DNA from: Okeania hirsuta
GTDB taxonomy: Bacteria > Cyanobacteriota > Cyanobacteriia > Cyanobacteriales > Microcoleaceae
Direction: 5' to 3'
Assembly (NCBI RefSeq): GCF_003838195.1
Contig: NZ_RCBY01000039.1
Span: 1 to 44,854, forward strand
DNA: 44,854 nt
Each line of letters starts with the position of its first letter. The stretch's first letter is position 1. A program made the translations under genes and the position numbers. This document shows positions 1 to 8,322 of this stretch, one piece after another. Under the pieces are notes generated by a model. That model was not told where the DNA came from. It searched no databases and saw only the letters and a program-made list of their open reading frames with translations.

Positions 1-61
1 AATGGGTTTATTTCCTTTAATTGGATTAGGATAATGGATAAAGGTTTTGTCTGCTGAAAAA

Positions 62-190
62 ATGACTCGAAGGAATCTTATTGATGAGTTGGAGAGAGTT
101 GTTCATTCCCTTCAAGAAAGTTATTTAGATATTTGTTTTGGTGGAGAAATTGAACCAGACCCATCCTATGATCTTCAGGATGATAAATAA
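62..190 (+). CDS. Small acidic hypothetical ORF (42 aa)
   Basis: A short open frame with ATG at 62 and TAA at 188-190. The peptide starts MTRRNLIDELERVVHSLQ and ends in an acidic stretch (EIEPDPSYDLQDDK). I do not recognise it. It could be a real small protein, the tail of something cut off by the window edge, or chance: the same frame is open upstream only to a TAA at 32-34. There is no clear Shine-Dalgarno sequence. The gap from here to 277 holds nothing else I can support. Confidence 0.25.
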   Translation: MTRRNLIDELERVVHSLQESYLDICFGGEIEPDPSYDLQDDK

Positions 191-277
191 TGTGAGAAAC
201 GAAGATAATTCCAGATTTGATTTCTAATACAATCACCAATTAGTTAGTGTAATACTTACGCTAACCACTTTTTCTTT

Positions 278-761
278 TTGTCCAAAGTCCAACCTAAATC
301 AATGGTTTATATAGATGAGTCAGGTATGAATAACCAACAGCAGTATGATTATGGATGGAATCAAAAAGGAGAACGATTCTACTCACTTAAATCGGGAAAG
401 CGTCAAGAGCGCATCAACATGATTGCTGCTTTGTGCAATGGAAATTTAATGGCACCTTTTACAGTGGATGGTTCGTGTAATCGTATTGTCTTTGAGATGT
501 GGCTCGAAAATTTTTTGTTACCTACACTTCAACCAGGGCAAGTAGTGATCATGGATAACGCTGCTTTCCACCTTTGTGAAAAGATTCAACAACTAATTCA
601 AGGGGCTGGCTGTCAACTGTTGTATTTACCTCCTTATTCACCAGACCTCAATCCCATAGAGAAATGTTGGTCTTGGCTTAAAAGTCGCATTCGTCACCAG
701 CTCAAAGGATTTGATTGTTTGCTTTCCGGCGATTGAATTAGTTCTGCAAGCAGTGTCCTAA
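278..761 (+). pseudogene. IS630-family transposase, C-terminal remnant (frameshifted)
   Basis: This is the catalytic half of an IS630/Tc1-mariner type DDE transposase. Seen: a YIDESGM motif (first Asp), a later IMDNAAFH motif (second Asp), and the signature LPPYSPDLNPIEKCWSWLKS carrying the last acidic residue. The N-terminal helix-turn-helix half is absent: the frame opens on a TTG and nothing upstream resembles it. After codons for DCLLSG (about 731) the frame hits TGA, but a one-base shift continues with IELVLQAVS and a TAA at 759-761, the expected tail of this family, so there is a frameshift near the end. It directly abuts the truncated hemagglutinin-like gene at 777, suggesting that insertion of this element broke that gene. 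It should be inactive. Confidence 0.8.
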
Positions 762-774
762 CCGCCTTGGCGGT
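761..774. repeat. Perfect palindrome after IS630 transposase
   Basis: ACCGCC-TT-GGCGGT starts on the last base of the transposase stop codon and ends just before the broken beta-helix gene. It may be part of the IS630 terminal repeat or a small terminator. There is no T-run, so I favour an IS end. Confidence 0.4.
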
Positions 775-776
775 TG

Positions 777-2097
777 CTATATGGCTACTCCATCGGAGAG
801 TGTCAGGTTTTGAGTGCCAATGTTGATAGCTCCTGCGTTTCCTTTGTCTGTGGTTTGGACTGAGATGTTGCCGTCTCCTTTGATGTTGATGCTTTCTGGG
901 GCGGTGAGGTTGATGTTGCCTCCGTTGCCTGTGGAGCTTGTGGAGGCTGAGATGAAGCCTTGGTTGGTGAAGTTGATGTCTAGGTTGGGGTTGGTTTTGT
1001 AGGGGCTGAGGGTGAGAACGCCTGCATCTGCTGTGGCTTCGGTTTCGGCAAATATTCCCAGTTCTCCTGCGATGTTGAGTTGGTTGGTGTTGATGGTGAT
1101 GTTGCCTCCTGGATCTGTTGTTGTTGCTCCGAGGTTGACTGTGGCACTTCTTTGGGCGTTTTCGCCGATGGTGAGTTGGGGGGTGGTGATTTCTATGTTT
1201 CCGGCTTTTCCGCCTCTGTTGGTTTCGACTGATAGTTGGGTGTCTGCTTGTAGGTTGAGGGTTTCTGTGGCTTTGACTGTGATGTTGCCTCCTTCTCCGG
1301 TGTTTTCGGTGAAGGCTAGTATTTGGGTGTTGGGTTGGATGTTGATTTGGTCGCCTTCTAGGTTGATGTCACCAGCGTTGCCTAGACCTGTGGTAAAAGC
1401 GGTGATATCTATACCGTCAGAGAGGGTGATGTTGGGACTAAGGATGTCAATTTGGCCTGCCTTGCCTGATCCGCTGCTGCGGACTGTTATTTGTCCGTTG
1501 TCAGTAATGTTGAGGGTTTCTGGGGCGAATAGGATGATATTGCCTCCTATGCCACTGCTTTCGGTGAAGGCAGAGATTTGAGCGTTTTCGTTTATTGTTA
1601 GTTGAGTTTCTGTTGTGATGAATATATTGCCTGCGTCTCCTTGGCCTTGGGTGCTGGCAGATATTTCAGCACCATTTTTAACGAATAGAGACCCGGTGGT
1701 AATAGTTACACCCCCCGCATCCCCTTCTGCTTCTCGGTTCACATCGCTAAAGACTCCAGTGAGATATTCTGAGTCTCCTCTATCCAAGACTATAGTCTCA
1801 GTAGCATTAATTTCCACACTGCCTGCATTCCCCTTGCCGAAGGTATCGGCAGATACTTGAGCACCATTAATAACTTCCAGAGACCTGGTGGTAATAGTTA
1901 CATCTCCTGCATCCCCTTCTGCTCCTGGTTGCACTGCGCTAAATGCTCCAGTGACAAATTCTGAGTCTCCTCCATCCAAGACCACAGTCTCAGTAGCATT
2001 AATCTCCACAGTCCCTGCATTCCCATTACCAAAGGTATTGGCAGATATTTGAGCACCATTTTTAACTTCCAGAGACTCCGTAGTAATAGTTACATTT
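777..2097 (-). pseudogene. Filamentous-hemagglutinin-type beta-helix exoprotein, internal fragment
   Basis: About 440 residues of imperfect beta-helix repeats built from units such as GDAGDVTITTRSLEVINGAQVSA and INATETVVLDGGDSEF, with later NITVKATETLNLQADTQLS-type rungs. This is the repeat region of cyanobacterial hemagglutination-domain / S-layer-type exoproteins, which are usually secreted by two-partner secretion through an Omp85-like TpsB pore. The frame is open from about 2094; the ATG at 2009 is internal and is not a real start. The N-terminal secretion domain is missing because a TnpB tail begins at 2098. The C-terminal end is cut at 777, next to the IS630 remnant. It is therefore a fragment trapped between two mobile elements, with no start signal of its own. 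The first two repeat units are nearly identical in DNA, which suggests recent internal duplication before the damage. Confidence 0.75.
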
Positions 2098-2211
2098 ACG
2101 GTCGGGCAGACGGAAATTAACGCCTCTGGAGAGAATGGCCTCTGCTTTGTTGAGGAAACTCAATCTAGTAAGTCAGCTCGAACGAAGAGAAAGAGCAAAC
2201 CCAAATCGTGA
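2098..2211 (+). pseudogene. TnpB C-terminal tail remnant (IS200/IS605 superfamily)
   Basis: Thirty-seven codons plus TGA, reading TVGQTEINASGENG at the start and a basic SKSARTKRKSKPKS end. This is the usual disordered tail that follows the RuvC-III motif in cyanobacterial TnpB proteins (compare GTVGHTE in the copy at 24.6 kb). Everything upstream is gone and replaced by the beta-helix gene fragment running the other way, so this is a deletion or recombination scar. A hairpin typical of the transposon right end follows within 15 bp. Confidence 0.6.
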
Positions 2212-2217
2212 GGTTTG

Positions 2218-2252
2218 GAATCCCCCGTGCTTTAGCCGGGGGAGAATGTCAA
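2218..2252 (+). repeat. IS200/IS605-type right-end hairpin
   Basis: A perfect stem, CCCCCG at 2222-2227 pairing with CGGGGG at 2237-2242, with a 9-nt loop, followed by GAATGTCAA. In known TnpB systems this part of the transposon end is also the 3' end of the guide RNA scaffold, and the DNA immediately after it is the guide. Here that would begin near 2253. The protein gene is gone, so any RNA would be an orphan. Confidence 0.55.
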
Positions 2253-2356
2253 TATATCAAATATCCCATTAGGGAAAAAATAAAAAATTTTGTAGGAGGT
2301 TTCCACCGAACCCCCCCTACAAGGTTTTCTAGAGATGTCTATACAAGGCTTTTCTA

Positions 2357-2404
2357 CTTGACATACTCCCGACGTTGTGCTTACGCGACAACCCAGGATT
2401 CTTC
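2357..2404 (-). repeat. Second IS605-type end, inverted
   Basis: TTGACATACTCCC ... GGATTCTT is the reverse complement of the AAGAATC...GGGAGTATGTCAA form of transposon right end. The loop is enlarged by a GTTGT...ACAAC palindrome, possibly one of the small dispersed repeats. There is no reading frame next to it. Confidence 0.35.
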
Positions 2405-2814
2405 AGTCAGGAAAAAAACTGACCGCTGTTTTGCCAGAGGTGATGTCAACCCCCTGCGTTGATCTTGATAGTAACAAAATACCTCCTAGGTTGTTAAGGG
2501 TATAAGAAAATTTAGTGCATGGAGGTATCTGACTCTTGGCCTTGGCTTTCATCCCGACGCTCCCCTAATAGCTGCCGCACTTGCTCCGCCAACAGGAGAG
2601 CGCGGGACTTCCCGCCAGGGAAGTTAATTTTAAGTTTTCAACCCTGTATAGAACCCATTTGGTATCTTGAGCTGGATGACAATTTTGAGCCATGGAGTCG
2701 GGAGTGGGATAGAAGCAATAATTGAAAATACTTCAATACACCCCATCCCCCATCTCCTCATCTGCCCCTTTATTTTTAAATAGATCTCAAATGGGTTCTA
2801 TATACCAGACCTAA
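2405..2814. other. Intergenic, no supported gene
   Basis: This stretch holds fragments of dispersed repeats (for example GCGCGGGACTTCCCGCC, a small palindrome near 2600) and no frame with a convincing start or family resemblance. It lies downstream of fusA; I saw no clear terminator. Confidence 0.4.
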
Positions 2815-4905
2815 CTATTTCTTCGCTTCTTCACGCTCTTTAGCTTCCTTAATTACCACTTCCGCCACATTAGCAGGGCAAGGTGCATAATGGGAAAACT
2901 CCATTGAAAACTGACCTCTACCAGAAGTCATAGTCCGCAAGTCACCAATATAACCAAACATCTCACTCAATGGCACATCTGCTTTAATACGAGTACCCAT
3001 GGGTGATGAATCTTGAGACTTAATCATTCCTCGACGGCGGTTGAGGTCTCCAATCACATCACCAACATGATCGTCAGGGGTAAACGCATCAACCTTCATT
3101 ATCGGTTCGAGTAACTGAGGAGATGCTTTAGAAAAAGACTGTCGATAGGCCGCCTTAGCAGCAATCTCAAAGGCGATCGCCGAGGAGTCAACCGGGTGAA
3201 AAGCACCATCCATCAACGTAAACTTCATATCCACACAAGGGAAACCCGCTAACATACCCTTTTCAAAACTACTTTCAAAACCCTTTTGCACGGCTGGCCA
3301 AAATTCTCTGGGCACATTTCCACCAGTCACCTTTGACTCAAATTGGAAACCTTCACCTGGTTCAGCTGGCTCAAAAATATAGTCAATCTTAGCAAATTGA
3401 CCAGAACCACCAGACTGCTTCTTGTGAGTATAACTATCTTCAAGACGCTTAGTAATAGACTCGCGATAAGCTACTTGTGGCTTACCAACTTCCACATCAA
3501 CCCCATAAGTCCGCTTCAGAATATCAACCTTGATATCCAAATGCAACTCACCCATACCCTTGATAATAGTTTCATTACTTTCCGGGTCTGTCTCAACTCG
3601 GAAAGACGGGTCTTCCTGAACCATCTTGCTCAATGCCATGCCCAGTTTTTCCACAGAACCTTTGTCTTTTGCTGCCACAGCAATAGAAATCACTGGATCG
3701 GGGAACACCATCGGTTCTAGAGTTGCAGGATTTTTAGGGTCACAGAGAGTATGACCAGTTTGGACATTCTTCATACCAACGATAGCAACAATATCACCAG
3801 CTTGAGCTGATTCAATTTCTTCGCGAGAGTCAGCGTGCATTTCCACCAAACGTCCAACTCGCTCAGTTTTACCTGTAAAAGTATTCAGCACTGTGTCACC
3901 TTTGGACAACATACCAGAATAGATGCGGGTAAAAGTTAGAGCACCATATTTGTCGTCCATGATTTTGAATGCCAAAGCACGCAGAGGCTTCTCAGGGTCA
4001 ACATAAGCTAAATTACCAGTCTCATTACCCTCTAGATCGATCTCTGGCTGTGGTTTAACTTCAGTCGGGTTAGGTAGATAATCAACTACCGCATCTAGTA
4101 CCAACTGCACGCCCTTATTCTTGAAAGATGAGCCACAGTAGGTAGGGAAGAAAGCCAACTCATTGGTTCCCTTACGGATGCAGTTCTTGAGAGTGTCAAT
4201 ATCTGGCTCTTCTCCTTCCAGATATTTTTCCATCACTTCGTCATCTTGCTCCACAGCAGTTTCAACCAACATTTCCCGATATTTCTCTACATCATCAACC
4301 ATGTTCTCTGGAACGTCTTTAATTTCATATTTGGTTGGGTCTCCAGAATCATCCCATACCCATGCTTTGCGGGTTAGTAGATCGACTACTCCCACAAAAT
4401 CATTCTCAATACCAATAGGTAATACCATTACTAATGGCTTGGCCGCGAGTACATCTTCAACCTGCTTCACAACCCTGTAGAAATCAGCTCCGGTCCGGTC
4501 AAGTTTGTTTACATAGATAATCCGAGAAACTTTAGAATCGTTGGCATAGCGCCAGTTGGTTTCAGACTGGGGTTCCACACCACCAGAGCCACAGAATACA
4601 CCAATACCACCATCAAGTACCTTGAGAGAACGATATACCTCGATGGTAAAGTCAACGTGGCCAGGGGTATCAATAATATTTAACTGGTGGTCTTTCCAGA
4701 AGCAGCTTGTGGCAGCGGATTGAATTGTAATACCCCGCTCTTGCTCCTGTTCCATAAAGTCTGTTGTTGCTGCACCTTCGTGGACCTCACCGATTTTATG
4801 GATTTTTCCGGTTAGTTTCAGGATTCTTTCGGTTGTGGTGGTCTTGCCTGCATCAACGTGGGCGAAGATGCCGAAATTACGATAATTAGTGAGGTCTTTT
4901 TTCAT
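2815..4905 (-). CDS. fusA: Translation elongation factor G
   Basis: A ribosomal translocase GTPase that moves tRNA and mRNA after peptide bond formation and, with RRF, helps recycle ribosomes. The 696-aa length is typical. Seen near the N-terminus: G1 [12 protein letters not shown], switch [12 protein letters not shown]3 DTPGHVDF and G4 NKLDR; the later domains include the GMGELHLDI signature and the [13 protein letters not shown] stretch of domain II. Many EF-G proteins have NKMDR and a [10 protein letters not shown] stretch, whereas this one has NKLDR and [15 protein letters not shown]. No rpsL, rpsG or tuf lies beside it. Cyanobacteria commonly carry several EF-G genes, and only one sits in the str operon, so this is probably a stand-alone paralogue (inference). 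The start ATG is preceded by an AAGAGAG-type ribosome site in the leader. Frame intact. Confidence 0.93.
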   Translation of the reverse strand: MKKDLTNYRNFGIFAHVDAGKTTTTERILKLTGKIHKIGEVHEGAATTDFMEQEQERGITIQSAATSCFWKDHQLNIIDTPGHVDFTIEVYRSLKVLDGGIGVFCGSGGVEPQSETNWRYANDSKVSRIIYVNKLDRTGADFYRVVKQVEDVLAAKPLVMVLPIGIENDFVGVVDLLTRKAWVWDDSGDPTKYEIKDVPENMVDDVEKYREMLVETAVEQDDEVMEKYLEGEEPDIDTLKNCIRKGTNELAFFPTYCGSSFKNKGVQLVLDAVVDYLPNPTEVKPQPEIDLEGNETGNLAYVDPEKPLRALAFKIMDDKYGALTFTRIYSGMLSKGDTVLNTFTGKTERVGRLVEMHADSREEIESAQAGDIVAIVGMKNVQTGHTLCDPKNPATLEPMVFPDPVISIAVAAKDKGSVEKLGMALSKMVQEDPSFRVETDPESNETIIKGMGELHLDIKVDILKRTYGVDVEVGKPQVAYRESITKRLEDSYTHKKQSGGSGQFAKIDYIFEPAEPGEGFQFESKVTGGNVPREFWPAVQKGFESSFEKGMLAGFPCVDMKFTLMDGAFHPVDSSAIAFEIAAKAAYRQSFSKASPQLLEPIMKVDAFTPDDHVGDVIGDLNRRRGMIKSQDSSPMGTRIKADVPLSEMFGYIGDLRTMTSGRGQFSMEFSHYAPCPANVAEVVIKEAKEREEAKK

Positions 4906-5259
4906 AATTTAACTCTCTTGTTAGGTGCTACACTTTTGTGTTACTTAAGTATTACATATAGGCGGTAGATTTAGCCTTAGCAGCTAGGAGAGAAATCACT
5001 ACACAGGTTTCTGCTAGTTAGCTGGCCCTAAGCTGCCGCTGGATTTCAAACATTGGGTTTGAAATATCTGTTTTATGCCCATAATTATATTGCTGATTTT
5101 GACATACTCTTCACTTTTAAAGTACAGTAAGGGAGTATTGTGTCTATTTCATGGCATTTCCTGAATCAAGTTGTCCATTTATACTGATGATTGGCCTTTC
5201 TAAAATATTTATATTTTCCTACGCCCCAGGGTACTTTTATGCTCTTAGAAAAAATATAC
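4906..5259. other. fusA leader and IS-end-like repeat
   Basis: This contains the promoter and leader of fusA (read leftward), in which I cannot fix a -10 box. At 5099-5140 lies TTGACATACTC...GGGAGTA, which resembles an IS200/IS605 terminal sequence and could be the downstream end of the iscB element. The 5151-5384 frame on the plus strand overlaps iscB and has no family resemblance. Confidence 0.35.
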
Positions 5260-6566
5260 TTAAAATGAGTAATTGTATCCATCTTGTCTATGGACCGGTT
5301 GGATATGGTTTCGAGATACAGACAAAATTTGATCCCCCTCTCGGATATCAAAGTTGCCTTTGCTTGTCACAGTTTTCATCCTGACTGCTTTTAACCCAGC
5401 ATTTTGGCCTTTGACGACATTGATCATATCCCCTGTTTTCCAACCTGGTACAGGTTTTTTTGCTTTGTCACCAATCCTAGGAAAACCATATTTATCCATC
5501 TGTACCATTTGTCGGCAACCATGTCCCATTGCTGTGACGACCAGGGGTTGAGAAGTAAATATTGTTAACTTTTCAATTTCACCAACGCCAGCAGCATCTA
5601 TCCAATGTTCTTTTGGCAAATTCAACCGACAACGGTTATATTTAGTACCAGCACCACTACCGGTAATCACACGCAAACCTTTTGCTTTTAAAGTTTCAAA
5701 GATTTGAGTGTGGGTTGTGTTGACTGCAGCAGCATCTTTTAATGGCGTTTTGGCAACCTTTAGAACATGAGCTAGTATAGACGGTTTATTTTCGAGAAAT
5801 TCCCGAATATCCATAGCACCCTTATTTTGGTTGCATTGATGACAAGCTATGGCTAAATTAGACACCCGATTACTACCACCTTTTGAGCGTGGAACTATAT
5901 GTTCAACTTCTAAGGGCGTATCTATTCCCCCACAATCAGCAGATAATCGACCCCATTTCTCTAATAGATACTCCCGGACATGATCACCAAATAGTTCCCC
6001 TTTTTGATATTCAACTCCTGAAATTTCTGGGTTCTGTATTTTCTGGGTGTCAAACTTGACCAATTCCATAGTCAAACTACTTATCGGACTTAGTTTACAA
6101 AGTCTATTAACCCAAGTTTCTACAGTCATATCATGTCCGGTAGCATCGGTATTGTATAGAAAAGGTAGGCAACAGGCAAAAGCTCCGGAAGGCAACAGGC
6201 AACAAACAGGAAGGCCATTGAGCAAGAAAAAAACTTAAATTTCCTGTAGATATCCACGCTAACTTTTACACAAACGCGCCCCAACGGACATGATCTCAAA
6301 ACCCGATGCCTGAAACTTGGTGGCAGCCATCCTTTGTTTCGTTTGCGGTTGAAAAATCTGCACTTACGGTAGCGAGTTTTTCGACGACGACCTCGACGAA
6401 GAGTTCGCCGTCGCTCCAAAGCATTCTTGATTTACTGACCACGATGGATTAAAACCATTGCAAAGATAACTTCTTCACTTTGGGTAACCATTGCAAAGCC
6501 TGTTTGTTTAGAACCAGGGTCAATTTTTAATTGCAAGCCTTGATTTTCTTCAGCTATCAATTTATT
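5260..6566 (-). pseudogene. iscB: IscB (OMEGA RNA-guided nuclease), decayed
   Basis: IscB is the transposon-encoded ancestor of Cas9, using an omega RNA to cut DNA with RuvC and HNH domains. Reading from 6566: RuvC-I KIDPGSKQTGFAMV; an in-frame TAA at 6434-6432 (GQ*IK); the arginine-rich bridge helix with ERRRTLRR and RRRKTRYR (about 6419-6370); a 160-bp insertion (about 6294-6130) that shifts frame; then TVETWVNRL, the HNH core (EHIVPRSKGGSNRVSN ... CHQCNQ), RuvC-III HWIDAAGVG, and the C-terminal GHGCRQMVQMDKYGFP region that contacts the target-adjacent motif and RNA. The usual first zinc pair (WGRKCAYCG in relatives, from memory) reads WGRLSADCG, so one Cys is lost. The N-terminal PLMP domain is not visible. 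Three separate lesions plus the missing N-terminus make it inactive. No TnpA is nearby. The 321-residue frame alone would be misread as a free HNH protein. Confidence 0.85.
6130..6294. mobile_element. MITE-like insertion inside iscB
   Basis: About 165 bp bounded by ATCATGTCCG (6130-6139) and its exact inverse CGGACATGAT (6285-6294). It lies precisely where iscB homology breaks, between the bridge helix and the TVETWVNRL region. The interior has short direct repeats (GGCAACAGGCAA) and no coding capacity. A similar half-end, TTTCATGTCCGTTT, occurs at about 6874. Confidence 0.55.
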
Positions 6567-7023
6567 TTAGATGTAAAGTTGGCCTCGCCCGGTTATTTAA
6601 ACTTTTTACGTTCGGCACACTAGCTTTTCAAATCTCTTTGGCTGTTTAATGCCGAACAATAGAGGTTGGAACTGGCCTAGCATCCCGACGTATTGTCACC
6701 AAAATAACGTTTACTTGAAAAAAGTGGGCTGGACTAACCATTTAAACACAAAATTTGCGTTTTGATTAGATTTGTGGTTAGTACCCACACAACCTAGAGA
6801 ATTACAAAATTGCAAATTAATTGAGTGGTAGCGAATCAATCCAGTCTCAGTTAAAATATAATTATTCATATCATTTCATGTCCGTTTAATTTAAGTCCTG
6901 ATAATGTTTGATTTTGAAATCTTCGATCGCTTTAACTTACCTACATCTTCAAAGCTTCCCTATTGCCGGAGGTACTGATAACTGCTAACACAGTTCTTCC
7001 GGTAGGAGGCTAACTGAATTAAT
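6567..7023. other. Gap upstream of iscB, possible omega RNA locus
   Basis: No gene is supported. GTTCGGCA (6610-6617) pairs with TGCCGAAC (6650-6657). In IscB elements the omega RNA lies upstream of iscB, which is this side, so decayed guide RNA may sit here, but I cannot recognise it. An imperfect CCGGA...TCCGG hairpin at about 6966-7002 lies just beyond the stop of the deacetylase-family gene and may terminate it. Confidence 0.3.
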
Positions 7024-7944
7024 CTACAAACAACGTTCAATTGTTGCTACTACTGATTGAGATAAGCTAGGTAGGTCATAACCACCTTCTAAACCAAATA
7101 AGATTTTGCGGGTTATTTGCAAACAATATTTTGTAAATTCTCCATAGTCTTCTGGTTGTAGAGCAATACCTGCTAATGGGTCGTCACGGTTAGCATCATA
7201 GCCAGCACTAACAATCAATAAATCTGGTTGAAAGCTAGCTAAAAAGGGTACAACTTTTTGCTCGAATGTGGGTTGATAAATTGCCATTGTGGTACCTGGT
7301 GACATGGGTAAATTTAATACATTATTGTGGAAACCATGTTCATCAGCAGAGCCAGTGCCTGGATAACAGGGAGATTGATGGAGGGAGCAGTAGGCTATAT
7401 TTTCGTTGGTTTCGACAATTTCTTGAGTACCGTTACCGTGATGCACATCCCAGTCTAGAATGGCGACTTTGTTAATACCTGGTTTCTCTAGAGCATAATG
7501 AGCTGCGATCGCCGCATTGGAAAATAAGCAAAATCCCATGCCTCGTCTACTTTCAGCATGATGTCCAGGGGGTCTCGCCAACACAAACGCCGGATTGGCA
7601 TTTGCTAATACTAGATCGACTCCATCTAACCAAGCACTTATCGCTAATAATGCCACATCATAACTTTTCGCAGAAACTGGCGTATCTCCATCCAAATAAC
7701 CGCCACCTTGATTAGCTATTTCTGCTACTGCTTGAATATGGCTGCGAGAGTGAACTTTTTCTAGTAGTGTCATCAATGATGAATGACGTTGTTGCACCGG
7801 GGTGGGCGATCGCCATTGCAATTGGCCATTGTGAGGAAAAGTTTTGAGAGTTTTGACAATTGCAGTTAAACGTTCTGGTCGCTCCGGGTGTAGCATACCA
7901 GTTTTGTGTTCGAGAAATTCATCGGAATAAATAACAGAAATCAT
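7024..7944 (-). CDS. Histone deacetylase family protein (AcuC/HDAC-like amidohydrolase)
   Basis: A zinc-dependent deacetylase of the arginase/deacetylase fold; bacterial members remove acetyl groups from polyamines, acetoin-pathway enzymes or other amines. Seen: HPERPERL near the N-terminus, RPPGHHAES with the catalytic His pair, DWDVHHGNGT with two zinc ligands, the ligand Asp in SAGYDANRDDPL, and the active-site Tyr in EGGYDL. All catalytic residues are present and the 306-aa length is normal. The substrate cannot be told from sequence. It is a single-gene unit on the minus strand, divergent from gyrA across 378 bp. Confidence 0.9.
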   Translation of the reverse strand: MISVIYSDEFLEHKTGMLHPERPERLTAIVKTLKTFPHNGQLQWRSPTPVQQRHSSLMTLLEKVHSRSHIQAVAEIANQGGGYLDGDTPVSAKSYDVALLAISAWLDGVDLVLANANPAFVLARPPGHHAESRRGMGFCLFSNAAIAAHYALEKPGINKVAILDWDVHHGNGTQEIVETNENIAYCSLHQSPCYPGTGSADEHGFHNNVLNLPMSPGTTMAIYQPTFEQKVVPFLASFQPDLLIVSAGYDANRDDPLAGIALQPEDYGEFTKYCLQITRKILFGLEGGYDLPSLSQSVVATIERCL

Positions 7945-8202
7945 CAGTTAATTTTAGATATTAGATTTTTTTTGATTAAATGAAACTTTTTATCTTTTGA
8001 TTTTGGGTTTAATACCCCCCTGTCTACACGGTGTTTACAGATGGTTGGAGTTATAAGTCATTGACTATCCCCCTCCACTTTTTCCTTCTTTTTTCTTCCT
8101 TCTTCCTTCTTCAGTGTAATCATACCAGTATTTTAACTTGAAATCGGACGGAAAATACTTATCTATTACTCATTAATTTTCTCAAAAAATAGACACAAAA
8201 TA
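7945..8202. other. Divergent intergenic region with polypyrimidine tract
   Basis: Contains a pyrimidine tract at about 8074-8115 made of CTTCCTTCTT-type units, and HDAC-side promoter sequence I cannot resolve. Confidence 0.4.
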
Positions 8203-8211
8203 TGCTATAAT
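8203..8211 (+). promoter_or_regulatory. Extended -10 promoter candidate for gyrA
   Basis: TGCTATAAT is a consensus TATAAT with an upstream TG(n), so a good -35 box is not needed. It lies about 110 bp before the gyrA ATG, implying a leader of about 100 nt. A GGAG at about 8306-8309 is a plausible ribosome site 13 bases before ATG. Confidence 0.5.
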
Positions 8212-8322
8212 TGTAGACGTAAACAGCATAATTTGGCAAATACACCGAACTTAATCGGACGAAATCCAATTTTTTCGGTTTTTTGCTAATTCATTATATA
8301 TTTAACGGAGTTTTTCATTAGT

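Noticed and set aside
814-1860. Plus-strand open frames across the beta-helix gene
   Set aside because: They are antisense to a clear repeat protein, rich in Val/Leu/Pro as expected from the reverse of Asn/Thr/Gly repeats, and match nothing.
2208-2725. Two plus-strand frames of 84 and 68 codons
   Set aside because: They cover transposon-end hairpins and repeat DNA; no family resemblance or ribosome site.
5260-6225. A free-standing HNH endonuclease gene
   Set aside because: Upstream RuvC-I and bridge-helix sequence shows it is the back part of a broken iscB.
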